This document shows, piece after piece, positions 1 to 8,017 of a stretch of 64,000 bases of DNA. The position numbers and the translations under genes are program-made. Under the pieces are notes generated by a model that was not told the DNA's origin, did not search any database, and saw nothing but the letters and a program-made list of their open reading frames with translations. The DNA comes from CAZRIT01 sp964600225 (GTDB lineage: Bacteria > Bacillota > Clostridia > Christensenellales > CAG-138): positions 1-64,000 of the forward strand of contig CAZRIT010000005.1 of assembly GCA_964600225.1 (NCBI GenBank), written 5' to 3'. How positions within the stretch are numbered: the stretch's first letter is position 1; every line of letters starts with the position of its first letter.

Positions 1-86
1 ACGTTGTTCCCTGCGGGAACAAAGATTCCTCGCAGCCTTCGGCTGCTCGGAATGACAGCGTGCACTCCACAGAATGACAAGGGAGA
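1..86. repeat. Degenerate extragenic repeat (family P)
   Basis: The stretch contains a short hairpin (TTCCCTGCGGGAA), then a unit reading like CGGAATGACA. The same units recur at 38381-38471, many times at 38728-39080, and inverted near 49172-49205. In one frame they translate as His-Pro-Glu-Arg-Ser-Arg-Arg-like peptides, a well known source of spurious gene calls. No gene is seen here. Confidence 0.7.
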
Positions 87-196
87 GGCCGTGCGCGTTT
101 AGACGATGACAACGCAGGCCTCTCCGCTTATTTATGTAGTTTCTGTTTTTGTGAAGCTTCTTTTGCTTCTTTACTTTAACGGGCAACATGAAAACC

Positions 197-315
197 ATAG
201 GGGACGTTTTTTTGCTCCTTTGCCGAAAATCCTTGGATTTTCGGCATCTGCCTGCGGTGCTATGTCAAAGCCGTTGGCTTTGACCTGCGATCTTTTCAAA
301 GAAAAGGAGAACGTT
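197..315. repeat. Dispersed two-hairpin repeat (family A), copy 1
   Basis: Two palindromes lie in a fixed order: CCGAAAATCCTTGGATTTTCGG, then CAAAGCCGTTGGCTTTG, followed by ATCTTTTCAAAGAAA. The same layout recurs at about 23208-23312 and, inverted, at 46969-47061. Loop and stem bases co-vary between copies, which argues that the folded form matters. All copies are between genes. The remainder of 1-339 holds no supported gene. Confidence 0.75.
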
Positions 316-339
316 CCCTCGTTTGCAACCAACGGCTGC

Positions 340-1605
340 TTACCCGTTAAAGGCGCGTATCACGGCGCTCCAGTCGGGCAGATGCAGCAACAGGAACCAT
401 GCAATAAAGCTCCATGCCGCAATGCGCATCAGCGGCATGCTTTGTTTGTACAGCCGTATGGCGGCAAGCACGGTGGCAAACGCCAGATAGAGCATGGCCC
501 ACATGGGTAAGATCCGCCGTATGGTCAGCCCGTAGGCGTTGATGTACATGGTAAGCCTTGTGACGCCCGAGGCAATGACCATGGCCGTGGCCGCAAGCAG
601 CAGCGCGCAAAGCGCCTTGACCAATGCATTGGGCTTGCCGAAGCGCACGCACACGCCGTACACGGTAAAGTTGATGGCGGATACCGTAATCAGTTCTGAA
701 AAGCCGCGCCGCGCATAAGCGGCATAGGTCATTTCCTGCGGCAGCCTGCCGCCGAACAGATAGGTAAACTGCACATAGGCGTACGCGCCGTAGGCGGCCA
801 GCAGCAGCGTCAGGATGATGCAAAGCGTCACGCCCGAAAGCGTTGCGGGCAGCGGCGCGGCCAAGGGCTTGCGCTTGCCGTAGAGGGCGTTGAACAAAAA
901 CGAATAGAACAGCACGGTCGGCACAAGGACGATCAACAGGTCGCTGAAAACGGAGCCGATTTCGAGCCGATTCAGCATGCCGCTGACCAGTTGCCGCATG
1001 CCCAAATCCGCATTGGCCAGCAGCGCCGTGACCAGCACCGTCAGCGGCAGCCCGATGATAAGCCCCGCCAGGATGCGGTACGCATTGCCCGTGCGCTTGC
1101 CCGAAAACAACTGCCCAATGGCGCCAAAGAAGCGCGGCACGGCGGTGAATGGGTACACAAAGAACCCTTCCGCCATGGCCAAGGCGGCTGCGCCCTCGCG
1201 GCGAAGCGGCACCGCGCGCGTGGTCACCGCCATGTGCAGCATCAGCAGCAGCGGGATGGCGAGCACATCGTAGGGCATCAGGAATTCCCGCGAAAGCCCG
1301 AAGGCCGACAACAGGCACACGGCGGCGGCGGCCGCGGCGGTCAGGACGCCCGTGGGATTGTGCCGCAGCGCGCGGCGGTTCCAGATCAGGTATACCGCAA
1401 GGCAGATGAGCCAGAAGGCCCCGTAGGCGAAAACGTACGGCGCGTCGCACAACAGCCGAAACGCCACGCCGATGCTCAGCGCGCCAAGCAGCAGCCAAAG
1501 CTGATTGGGCGTGTACGGCACGCGCGCGGCCGCCTGCGGCGCGGCTGCGGCGGGTTCGGCGGCGTTTGCGTGCGGTGAGGGGTTGCTATTTTGCATCTGT
1601 TCCAT
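340..1605 (-). CDS. DUF4153-like multi-pass membrane protein
   Basis: The product is a 421-residue integral membrane protein of unknown function. After a short Ala/Pro-rich cytoplasmic N-terminus it shows about ten hydrophobic segments. The arrangement resembles the DUF4153/DUF4173 families often found in Firmicutes. The start chosen (ATG, minus strand, at 1605) lies inside the 3' end of the upstream regulator gene, overlapping its stop by 20 bases, with GGAG about ten bases upstream; this overlap suggests translational coupling. Together with the regulator and the DUF2975 gene it forms a three-gene minus-strand unit. Assignment to the family is from overall character rather than a diagnostic motif. 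Confidence 0.65.
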   Translation of the reverse strand: MEQMQNSNPSPHANAAEPAAAAPQAAARVPYTPNQLWLLLGALSIGVAFRLLCDAPYVFAYGAFWLICLAVYLIWNRRALRHNPTGVLTAAAAAAVCLLSAFGLSREFLMPYDVLAIPLLLMLHMAVTTRAVPLRREGAAALAMAEGFFVYPFTAVPRFFGAIGQLFSGKRTGNAYRILAGLIIGLPLTVLVTALLANADLGMRQLVSGMLNRLEIGSVFSDLLIVLVPTVLFYSFLFNALYGKRKPLAAPLPATLSGVTLCIILTLLLAAYGAYAYVQFTYLFGGRLPQEMTYAAYARRGFSELITVSAINFTVYGVCVRFGKPNALVKALCALLLAATAMVIASGVTRLTMYINAYGLTIRRILPMWAMLYLAFATVLAAIRLYKQSMPLMRIAAWSFIAWFLLLHLPDWSAVIRAFNG

Positions 1606-1804
1606 CGTCCACATACTCCAATAAGTCCGATACGTTGCACGCAAGCGCCTTGCACGCCGCGTCCAGCGTGGAAAAGCGGATGGCCTTGCACTTGTTGTTT
1701 TTGAGGATGGACAGGTTGGCAAGCGAAATATCCATGCGCTGCGACAGCTCGTTGAGGCTCATTTTGCGCTTTGCCATCATCACGTCCAAATTGACTATAA
1801 TCAT
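1586..1804 (-). CDS. Small XRE/Cro-CI-type DNA-binding regulator (YozG-like)
   Basis: The 72-residue protein is essentially one helix-turn-helix domain: the segment from KMSLNELSQRMDISLANLSIL matches the Cro/CI helix 2-turn-helix 3 pattern, followed by the typical FSTLDAACKALACNVSDLLEY ending. Tiny regulators of this class are commonly encoded next to DUF2975 membrane proteins, and that is the case here (the DUF2975 gene ends 15 bases upstream). It probably regulates its own operon; a palindromic CGATA-AA-TATCG lies in the promoter spacer ahead of the unit. Confidence 0.85.
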   Translation of the reverse strand: MIIVNLDVMMAKRKMSLNELSQRMDISLANLSILKNNKCKAIRFSTLDAACKALACNVSDLLEYVDDGTDAK

Positions 1805-1819
1805 ATTGCCGCCGCCTTC

Positions 1820-2275
1820 CTATACCGTCAGGTCGTTTTCCTGCTTGTAGGCGACCGCTTTTGCAAACACGCCCGAAAGCACAAGGGAAAACAGGCCGCA
1901 CATGCCCACGGGCAGCGAGGCCAGCACCATCAGCGGCACGGGGTGCAGCAGCAGGGTCAACAGCCCCATGCCCATCATGGCAAACGCCGCAATGCCCATG
2001 TTGCGCAGCGCTTTGACGTTACGCTCCACAAACGGGTCTTCATCCAGCGTGCGCATCATGCCCAACAGCACCCATGCAATGTATTCCCCGCCCAGCACAA
2101 ACAGCACCGCCAGCGCGCCCGCCGCCCAGGCAAACGCCCTGGGCCGCCCCTCCGCGAAGAAGAACCGCGCGGTTATCGGCAGCACCTTCATGAAAACCAG
2201 CACAAGCAGCGCAACGCCAAAAAGCATGCCCGCAATGATGAGGCCCTTGACCAGCGTATGTAAGGATTTACTCAT
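1820..2275 (-). CDS. DUF2975 family membrane protein
   Basis: The protein has 151 residues and four predicted membrane helices, with a conserved central stretch (LDEDPFVERNVKALRNMGIAAF) characteristic of DUF2975 proteins, which have no established function. It is the first gene of a minus-strand unit with an XRE regulator and a DUF4153-like gene. AGGTGACGG precedes the ATG. A sigma-A-like promoter lies 30 to 60 bases upstream. Confidence 0.8.
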   Translation of the reverse strand: MSKSLHTLVKGLIIAGMLFGVALLVLVFMKVLPITARFFFAEGRPRAFAWAAGALAVLFVLGGEYIAWVLLGMMRTLDEDPFVERNVKALRNMGIAAFAMMGMGLLTLLLHPVPLMVLASLPVGMCGLFSLVLSGVFAKAVAYKQENDLTV

Positions 2276-2306
2276 AAAAAACCGTCACCTCCGATCAGAT
2301 GACGGT

Positions 2307-2335
2307 ACTGTATCACGATATTTATCGATTGTCAA
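2307..2335 (-). promoter_or_regulatory. Promoter of the DUF2975-XRE unit with palindrome in the spacer
   Basis: On the minus strand TTGACA (2330-2335) is followed after 17 bases by TACAGT (2307-2312). The spacer contains CGATAAATATCG, an exact palindrome placed where a repressor would block polymerase; the small XRE protein is the obvious candidate. Confidence 0.6.
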
Positions 2336-2363
2336 TAAATAATTATCAATTAGACATAAAAAT

Positions 2364-3188
2364 CTATCGGACGCGGAAGATGGTGCGGCGGCAGTTGCCC
2401 TGAATGACATCGGACAGGCGGTTCTGGGCGTTGGCGATGATAACCGTTGTTCCCTCGCGCACGGGCGTTTTGATATAGTCCAGCTTGGCCTTGGCGCCGT
2501 TTGCGCCCGCACGGCTGGCGCCGATGCAGCTTTTTTGCAGCTCGTTGATTTGGGAAAGCACCTCGTCGGCGTCCTTGCCCTCAACGGCAGGCACGAGGGT
2601 ATCGGGGTCCTTGGGATCGCGGTAGATGCCGTCCACGCCCGAGAGGATGACCAGGTATTTTGCGTGCACGAGCGAGCAGATGACGGAGGCGGTTTCGTCG
2701 TTGTCGATGCATTCCACCGCGTCCATGCCGTGCTCGCGCAGGTGCATCAGCTCCATGCGGCGGATTTCCTCGATGCTGACGGGGTCGTTATAGTTGACGA
2801 TGGGGATGGCCTGCTGTTTGGCGCAGCGCAGCAGAAAATCGCGGATGTGGCGGCGCTTTTCCTCGTCGTTGAAATGCGTGTGCTCCACCAGTAGCTGCCG
2901 TACCCCATAGCGATCGGGGATGTAGCGGCGGTATTCCATCATCAGGATGGTCTGCCCCTGCGCGGCGTAGTCGGCCTTGTCCTCCTGCACGTCGCCCGTA
3001 AGCTCCGTGCCCGTGCGGCGCATGTAGTCCAGACGGCCGATTTCGGCCGCGCCGCTGGAAACCCAGATCATGCCGGGCTTGAGCTCCTGCCCCAAACGGG
3101 AAAAGATGTTGTAGTCGATATCGCTGTCGGCCTTGCGTATCAGCGCCATGGAGCCGATCTTGCCGACCAGTTCATAATCAAACGTCAC
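2364..3188 (-). CDS. Amino-acid-kinase-fold protein (glutamate 5-kinase-like, no PUA domain)
   Basis: The 274-residue protein belongs to the amino acid kinase superfamily. WVSSGAAEIG near residue 43 matches the phosphate-binding VSSGA segment of glutamate 5-kinases, and NYNDPVSIEEIR followed by DNDETASVICSLVHAKYLVILSGVDGIYRDPKDP matches the substrate and ATP region of the same branch. It lacks the C-terminal PUA domain of ProB and no proA lies beside it, so a proline role is doubtful. A GTG start with AAGGAG overlaps the end of the MerR-fusion gene by 11 bases, so the two are translated together. Its substrate in this context is unknown; it may act with, or be controlled alongside, nicotinate use. 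Confidence 0.75.
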   Translation of the reverse strand: MTFDYELVGKIGSMALIRKADSDIDYNIFSRLGQELKPGMIWVSSGAAEIGRLDYMRRTGTELTGDVQEDKADYAAQGQTILMMEYRRYIPDRYGVRQLLVEHTHFNDEEKRRHIRDFLLRCAKQQAIPIVNYNDPVSIEEIRRMELMHLREHGMDAVECIDNDETASVICSLVHAKYLVILSGVDGIYRDPKDPDTLVPAVEGKDADEVLSQINELQKSCIGASRAGANGAKAKLDYIKTPVREGTTVIIANAQNRLSDVIQGNCRRTIFRVR

Positions 3189-4122
3189 GGGTTTCTCCTT
3201 GCACCTCTGCGGGGTTGCGCAGCATTTCTATCACATCGTCAACGGGCATCAGCTTGGCGCCGAACGCATCGCGCAATTGCTGAAGGGAGAAGGTCAGGTC
3301 GCTGCTGCGCACCGTGGCGGTGCTGTTTAGCGGCAGGATCATTTCGTAATTGTAGCGGAATGCATCGGCGCAGGTGTGCTGCACGCCGATGTTGGTGAGC
3401 ATGCCGACCAGCATCAGCTTGGTGACGTGGAGCCGATCGAGCAGCTTTTTGAGCTCCGTGCCTTCAAAGGCGCTGTACGAACGCTTGTATATGAGGTAGT
3501 CCGCGGCGTGCGGCGCAAGCTCGGGCAGTATCTCCGCACCGTGGGTGCCGATGACGGCGTGCTTGCCCCACAGCGGGAACTCCGTCAACTCCTCCGCACT
3601 GTGGCAGTCGCTGACGTAGATGACGGGCCGTCCGCTTTCACGCATGGCGTCAGAGATGCGTGCGATGTTGTCGATGATGCGTTTGGCCATGTCGGGGTCG
3701 TCCAGCCAATCCACAAAGTCGTACTGTACGCACTGGATGAGCAGCGCCATATCGCTGTTGGATTGGTCGGGCTCCGGGTGCTCGTCCGTTTGCAGCGTGC
3801 CCTTGGCCAGCTCCACCAGCGCCTGATAGCGGAAGGATTTATCCTGCAGCATCTCTGCGTGGCGCGCGATGGCGCGGGCGCGGCCCGGCGAATTGTCGCG
3901 CAGAATCTGCGCCAGCTCCTTGAGCGGGAACTCCAGCTTTTTGTAAAACAGGATGGTGGTCAGCTTGGACAGATCGTCCTCCGAATACAGCCGATAGCCC
4001 GCCTCCGAGCGCATTGAGGGCGCCAGCAGGCCGATTTTTTCGTAATACCGCAGCGCCTTGACGGTGGTACCCGCAAGGTCGGCCGTTTTTTGGATTGTGT
4101 ACAGTTTTTCGTGCTCGGACAT
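3178..4122 (-). CDS. MerR regulator fused to a catalytically dead nicotinamidase/isochorismatase-like domain
   Basis: Residues 8-75 form a MerR helix-turn-helix (TVKALRYYEKIGLL, then YRLYSEDD). A short helical linker leads to an isochorismatase-like hydrolase fold from about 124 to 300. In this family the nucleophile machinery is Asp, Lys and Cys. Here the Lys is kept (K213 in KRSYSAF), but the Asp position is C131 (ALLIQCVQYDF) and the Cys position is G246 (LTNIGVQHT). A D-x-H pair (D172, H174), similar to the metal site of nicotinamidases, remains. The domain is therefore likely a ligand sensor, not an enzyme. The gene is divergent from the nicotinate operon and is its probable regulator, sensing nicotinate or a close relative (inference). 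ATG start with AGGGAG. Confidence 0.85.
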   Translation of the reverse strand: MSEHEKLYTIQKTADLAGTTVKALRYYEKIGLLAPSMRSEAGYRLYSEDDLSKLTTILFYKKLEFPLKELAQILRDNSPGRARAIARHAEMLQDKSFRYQALVELAKGTLQTDEHPEPDQSNSDMALLIQCVQYDFVDWLDDPDMAKRIIDNIARISDAMRESGRPVIYVSDCHSAEELTEFPLWGKHAVIGTHGAEILPELAPHAADYLIYKRSYSAFEGTELKKLLDRLHVTKLMLVGMLTNIGVQHTCADAFRYNYEMILPLNSTATVRSSDLTFSLQQLRDAFGAKLMPVDDVIEMLRNPAEVQGETRDV

Positions 4123-4219
4123 GTTTACTCCCTTATGAACGTATCCGCTTCATGATCAATGGTTATAAATCGTCTTCCGAAATCGGGTGATGCCGTTATT
4201 GGGTTTTAACACTATATTT

Positions 4220-4248
4220 AGTATAATCGTTTTTTTTGATGTTGTAAA
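4220..4248 (-). promoter_or_regulatory. Promoter of the MerR-fusion/kinase unit
   Basis: On the minus strand TTTACA (4243-4248), a 17-base A-rich spacer and TATACT (4220-4225) form a good sigma-A promoter about 100 bases ahead of the MerR start. The -10 overlaps a plus-strand TATAAT (4222-4227), so divergent transcripts could compete here. Confidence 0.6.
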
Positions 4249-4288
4249 CCACAAGATATGGCGCAAAAGCACAGAGAAACAGCGGCAT

Positions 4289-4322
4289 TTGGGAATCGTT
4301 ATTCATTCGATAGTATAACGAT
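4289..4322 (+). promoter_or_regulatory. Candidate MerR-type promoter/operator of the nicotinate operon
   Basis: TTGGGA (4289-4294) and TATAAC (4314-4319) are separated by 19 bases, the long spacing typical of MerR-activated promoters. An exact 8-base inverted repeat, ATCGTTAT (4295-4302) and ATAACGAT (4315-4322), spans the spacer and the -10 region. The remainder of the 319-base divergent gap shows no gene. Confidence 0.5.
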
Positions 4323-4441
4323 GGGATATTGACCCTGCCCCAAGGGTAAGCTTTATGATAAAATCGACAGTTTCGGAGAGAGAATTATATATTCCCAACA
4401 ACCATTCCGCGGTAAATCAATTCATGAAAGGAAGTATATGC

Positions 4442-5602
4442 ATGAGCACAGTAGTTATCAAAAACATCGGCAAAATCGTAAGCGGTGATATCAAAAAGGG
4501 CGTTATCCCCGGCAATACCATCGTCATTACGGACAAAAAGATCGCAGCCATCGGCGGCGAAGAGGTAGCCAAAGGCGTAACTGCCGACAAGGTGATCGAT
4601 GCGGCGGGCACCACGGTAATCCCGGGCCTGATCGATTCCCACGTCCATGTCACTTCCGGAGACTATGCGCCCCGTCAAAAGACGCTCGATTACATCAGCA
4701 GCGCCCTGCACGGCGGCGTGACCACCATGATTTCCGCAGGCGAATGCCACTATCCCGGCCGTCCCAAGGATCCCGCGGGCACCAAGGCGCTGGCGATTGT
4801 GGGCCATAAATCGTTTGAAAACGCACGCCCCGCAGGCGTGAAGGTGCACGGCGGCGCGCTGATTCTGGAGAAGGGCCTTGTCGAAAAGGACTTTGAGGAG
4901 CTCAAGGAGCAGGGCGTATGGATCGTGGGCGAAATCGGCCTCGGCAGCATCAAAAAGCCCGAGGATGCGGCTCCCATGGTGGAGTGGGCGCACAAGAACG
5001 GCTTTAAGGTGCAGATGCATACGGGCGGCACGTCCATCCCCGGCAGCTCCACCGTCACCGCGGCGGACGTCATGGCCACCAAGCCCGATGTGGTATCCCA
5101 CATCAACGGCGGCCCGACGGCCATCTCCCTTGCGGAAGTGGATCACATCGTGGACGAAACCGAGTTTGCCATGGAAATCGTGCAGTGCGGCAACCCCAAG
5201 GTAGCCGATTACGTTGCGCGCAAGGCCGCCAAGGAGAATAAGCTCGACCGCATCATCTTCGGCAACGACGCGCCTTCGGGCACGGGCCTGATCCCGCTGG
5301 GCATCCTGCGCAACATCTGCCAGATTGCCTCCGTTTCGGAAGTCTGCCCCGCCAAGGTTGTGGCCATGGCAACGGGCAACACCGCCAGGGTATACGGCCT
5401 GAACACGGGCGTGGTCGAAGTCGGCCGCGAGGCGGACCTGGTCATTCTCGACGCTCCCATGGGTTCGGTTGCCAACGACGCGCTGGAATCGTTCGCCTGC
5501 GGCGACATCCCGGGCGTATCCATCGCGCTCATCGACGGCGAAGTGGCCTTTGCCAAGAGCCGCAACACCCCGCCGCCCAAGCGCGCCGCCAAGGTCTGCT
5601 AA
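4442..5602 (+). CDS. ena: Enamidase (1,4,5,6-tetrahydro-6-oxonicotinate amidohydrolase)
   Basis: The enzyme opens the reduced nicotinate ring with release of ammonia, giving 2-formylglutarate; the E. barkeri enzyme is a binuclear Fe-Zn amidohydrolase. The 386-residue product has the amidohydrolase layout: a small N-terminal beta part, GLIDSHVHVT with metal ligands H67 and H69, then further His positions in QMHTGG and VSHINGG, and the Asp of FGNDAPSG late in the barrel. The ATG at 4442 was preferred over an upstream in-frame ATG at 4355 because AAAGGAAG lies just ahead and the protein then begins with the family-like VVIKNIGKIVSG. It is the first gene of the operon, with hnr 57 bases downstream. 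Confidence 0.9.
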   Translation: MSTVVIKNIGKIVSGDIKKGVIPGNTIVITDKKIAAIGGEEVAKGVTADKVIDAAGTTVIPGLIDSHVHVTSGDYAPRQKTLDYISSALHGGVTTMISAGECHYPGRPKDPAGTKALAIVGHKSFENARPAGVKVHGGALILEKGLVEKDFEELKEQGVWIVGEIGLGSIKKPEDAAPMVEWAHKNGFKVQMHTGGTSIPGSSTVTAADVMATKPDVVSHINGGPTAISLAEVDHIVDETEFAMEIVQCGNPKVADYVARKAAKENKLDRIIFGNDAPSGTGLIPLGILRNICQIASVSEVCPAKVVAMATGNTARVYGLNTGVVEVGREADLVILDAPMGSVANDALESFACGDIPGVSIALIDGEVAFAKSRNTPPPKRAAKVC

Positions 5603-5659
5603 AGCGCACAAACGCGTAATAACATAGAAGTAACAACGGACAAACGGAAGGAGTCAAGC

Positions 5660-7147
5660 ATGGTACAAGTAACGGAACTCTGCAAGGGCTGCGGCATCTG
5701 CGTAAAGAACTGCCCGCTCGACGCGATTCAGGTCGTGGACAAACTGGCCGTGGTTTCCGATGCCTGCTGCGAATGCGGCATCTGCACCCGCTGCTGTCCA
5801 TTCAAGGCGATCAAAAAGCCCGCCGCGCCCGCCGAGGGCGTTGCGGTGTGCAGCCACTGCTCGGTGCAGTGCCGCATTCCCGTCGGGCAGACGGGCGCGT
5901 GCATGCGCTACACCAATCAGGGCGGCGAGCTGGTGCGCAATCGCCCGCTGCAGCTTGAAAACCCGGCATTCAACGTGCCGGACTCCAAGATCGTCAGGCC
6001 CATCATCACGGCCGTCGGCGCAGGCACCAACTATCCCTGCTGCCGTCCTGCACCCTACATCGTTACCGAAAAGCGCGACGGCGTGGACGTGGTTACGGTC
6101 GTAACCGAAGCGCCGCTCAGCTACAGCGGCGTGATCGTCAAGATGGATACCAACACCTACATCGGCGAAGAGGGCGACAAGGTCTACCGTGACGGCAAGG
6201 TCGTGGGCATGGTCAACACCGAGGAGTACGGCTCCAAGATGATCGCCATCGGCGGCGCAAACCGCCTCACCGGCAAGGACGGCTTCACTGTGGCCCGCAC
6301 CGTAACGGAGCTGGCCAACGGCAAGCAGGTGGAACTGAGCGTCGAAAAGAAGATCCCCGTCGTGGTCAAGATGGGCGAAGCGCCGATCATCAACGGCATC
6401 CAGGAAAAGAAGATGCGCATCGGCTGCGGCAGCGCCACGGTCGGGCTGTTCGCCAAGCTCATGAAAGCCTGCGTGGACGAGGTCATCGTCATCGATCACC
6501 ATGTCATCGGCCTGGTCAGCGAGCATCTGGCGGGCGCCGACGTGGGCATGAGCTGGACGGGCGTTGTGCCCAACGCCACCAAGTCCACCCGCGGCCGCTA
6601 CTTTGGCGAGCATGGCGACGGCATCGGCGGCACGACGCTAAAGAGTCCCCGCGACGCCATCAAGAGCGTGGATATGTCCATTGCCAAGGCGGGCATGCAG
6701 ATCCTTGTGGTCAACACCACGGGCGAGATCTACGCACTGTTTGAAGTGCTGCCCGACGGCGACGTCAAGGAGATCCCCATGACCGATAAGGCCATGTCCG
6801 TGGTCAGCAAGATCAACGAAAACTGTCAGGAATCGCTCTGCTCGGTCATCTTCACAGGCGGCACGGGCGGCAGCGCCCGCGGCGGCGTGTGCAAGGCCCC
6901 CGTGGCCATCACCGAGGCCGTGCATGCGGGTAAGGCGGTTTTGACCATCGGCGGCGCGCCCACCTATGTACTGCCCGGCGGCGGCATCAACTTCATGGTC
7001 GATGCGGCCAAGGTCATCCCGAACGCCTTTACCTATGTGCCCACGCCCGCGCCTGTCGCACCCGTGGAATACACCATGGTGAAGAGCGATTACGAGGCCA
7101 TGCAGGGCCACATGGACAGCATCGTCGATGTCAAAACACTCAAATAG
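5660..7147 (+). CDS. hnr: 6-Hydroxynicotinate reductase
   Basis: This Fe-S flavoprotein reduces 6-hydroxynicotinate to 1,4,5,6-tetrahydro-6-oxonicotinate. The 495-residue chain begins with a two-cluster ferredoxin-like domain (CKGCGICVKNCP and CCECGICTRCCP), then a Cys-rich segment (CSHCSVQCRIP, TGACMRY) that could bind a further cluster, and a long flavin/substrate region. The E. barkeri enzyme carries a covalently bound flavin, one [2Fe-2S] and two [4Fe-4S] clusters, which fits. A Ser-Ala-Thr in RIGCGSATVG (T260) resembles the Thr-containing sites modified by ApbE-type flavin transferases, an idea only. GGAAGGAG precedes the ATG. The next gene starts inside its 3' end. Confidence 0.9.
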   Translation: MVQVTELCKGCGICVKNCPLDAIQVVDKLAVVSDACCECGICTRCCPFKAIKKPAAPAEGVAVCSHCSVQCRIPVGQTGACMRYTNQGGELVRNRPLQLENPAFNVPDSKIVRPIITAVGAGTNYPCCRPAPYIVTEKRDGVDVVTVVTEAPLSYSGVIVKMDTNTYIGEEGDKVYRDGKVVGMVNTEEYGSKMIAIGGANRLTGKDGFTVARTVTELANGKQVELSVEKKIPVVVKMGEAPIINGIQEKKMRIGCGSATVGLFAKLMKACVDEVIVIDHHVIGLVSEHLAGADVGMSWTGVVPNATKSTRGRYFGEHGDGIGGTTLKSPRDAIKSVDMSIAKAGMQILVVNTTGEIYALFEVLPDGDVKEIPMTDKAMSVVSKINENCQESLCSVIFTGGTGGSARGGVCKAPVAITEAVHAGKAVLTIGGAPTYVLPGGGINFMVDAAKVIPNAFTYVPTPAPVAPVEYTMVKSDYEAMQGHMDSIVDVKTLK

Positions 7148-7994
7148 CAATCCGTACGGGGAGGCCGTGCGCGTCATCGGCGAAGGCAGCGTGTATGTCG
7201 ATTACGGGCCGGTCTCCATGGTCGTCACGGCATTCACGGGCGGCGCGCCGCAGACGGAGCTTGCTGCCGCGGCGTTCCCGCTCATCGAAAGCACGCTGGC
7301 CGAGATGAGCGCCTACCTGCCCGTTTTGCGGCGGTATCCCAACGAAACCAAGGATGTCCTGCTCGCGGGCGCGCCCAAGCGCATGCATGAAGCGGTGCTG
7401 GCGGCCGACGAGCCGACGCTCACCCCCATGGCCGCCGTAGCGGGCACCATGTCGGATACGGTGGCGGACTGGCTGACCCAGCAGGGCGCGGACAGGGTGT
7501 TTGTCAACAACGGCGGCGACATCGCCATCCGCCTGGGCGCGGGACAATCCGCACAGGTGGGGCTGATGCCAAAGCTGTCGGAGGACGGCGTGGGGAAGGT
7601 ACTCACCATCCATGCGTCCGACGGCGTGGGCGGCATCGCAACCAGCGGCCTGGGCGGCAGGAGCCTGACGCGCGGCGTGGCGGACGCGGTATGCGTACTG
7701 TCAAAAACGTGCGCCATGGCGGACGCGCTGGCAACGCACCTGGCCAACTGCACCTATGTGCCCTCCGCAAGCGTGACGCGCGTCAAGGCGGGCACGATCG
7801 ATCCGAGCAGCGACATCAGTGATCTGGACGTCACCGTACAGGTCGGCACGCTGACGGAACGGGAGAAGCGGCAGGCATTTGACAATGTGCTTGCGGAATG
7901 CAAGCGGCAGCACGAACGGGGCAACCTCATCGGTATGGTTACTTGCATACAATCGGAGATCATGTGTTATCCCAAACACATTCTTCCACAATAA
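7128..7994 (+). CDS. UPF0280 family protein with ApbE-like fold; candidate flavin transferase for Hnr
   Basis: The 288-residue protein matches UPF0280 (COG2122), which belongs to the ApbE-like structural superfamily. Shared elements are TPMAAVAGTMSD, FVNNGGDIAIR and GIATSGLGG followed by AMADALATH, parallel to the GGD, TSG and ADALAT elements of ApbE flavin transferases. No lipoprotein signal is present, so it would act in the cytoplasm. Its start overlaps hnr by 20 bases, which implies coupled translation. Because Hnr in E. barkeri has covalent flavin, I infer that this protein attaches or inserts that flavin; direct proof is lacking. No experimentally assigned role of the family is known to me. 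Confidence 0.8.
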   Translation: MSKHSNSNPYGEAVRVIGEGSVYVDYGPVSMVVTAFTGGAPQTELAAAAFPLIESTLAEMSAYLPVLRRYPNETKDVLLAGAPKRMHEAVLAADEPTLTPMAAVAGTMSDTVADWLTQQGADRVFVNNGGDIAIRLGAGQSAQVGLMPKLSEDGVGKVLTIHASDGVGGIATSGLGGRSLTRGVADAVCVLSKTCAMADALATHLANCTYVPSASVTRVKAGTIDPSSDISDLDVTVQVGTLTEREKRQAFDNVLAECKRQHERGNLIGMVTCIQSEIMCYPKHILPQ

Positions 7995-8017
7995 AATATG
8001 TAAAGGAGTCGAACACC

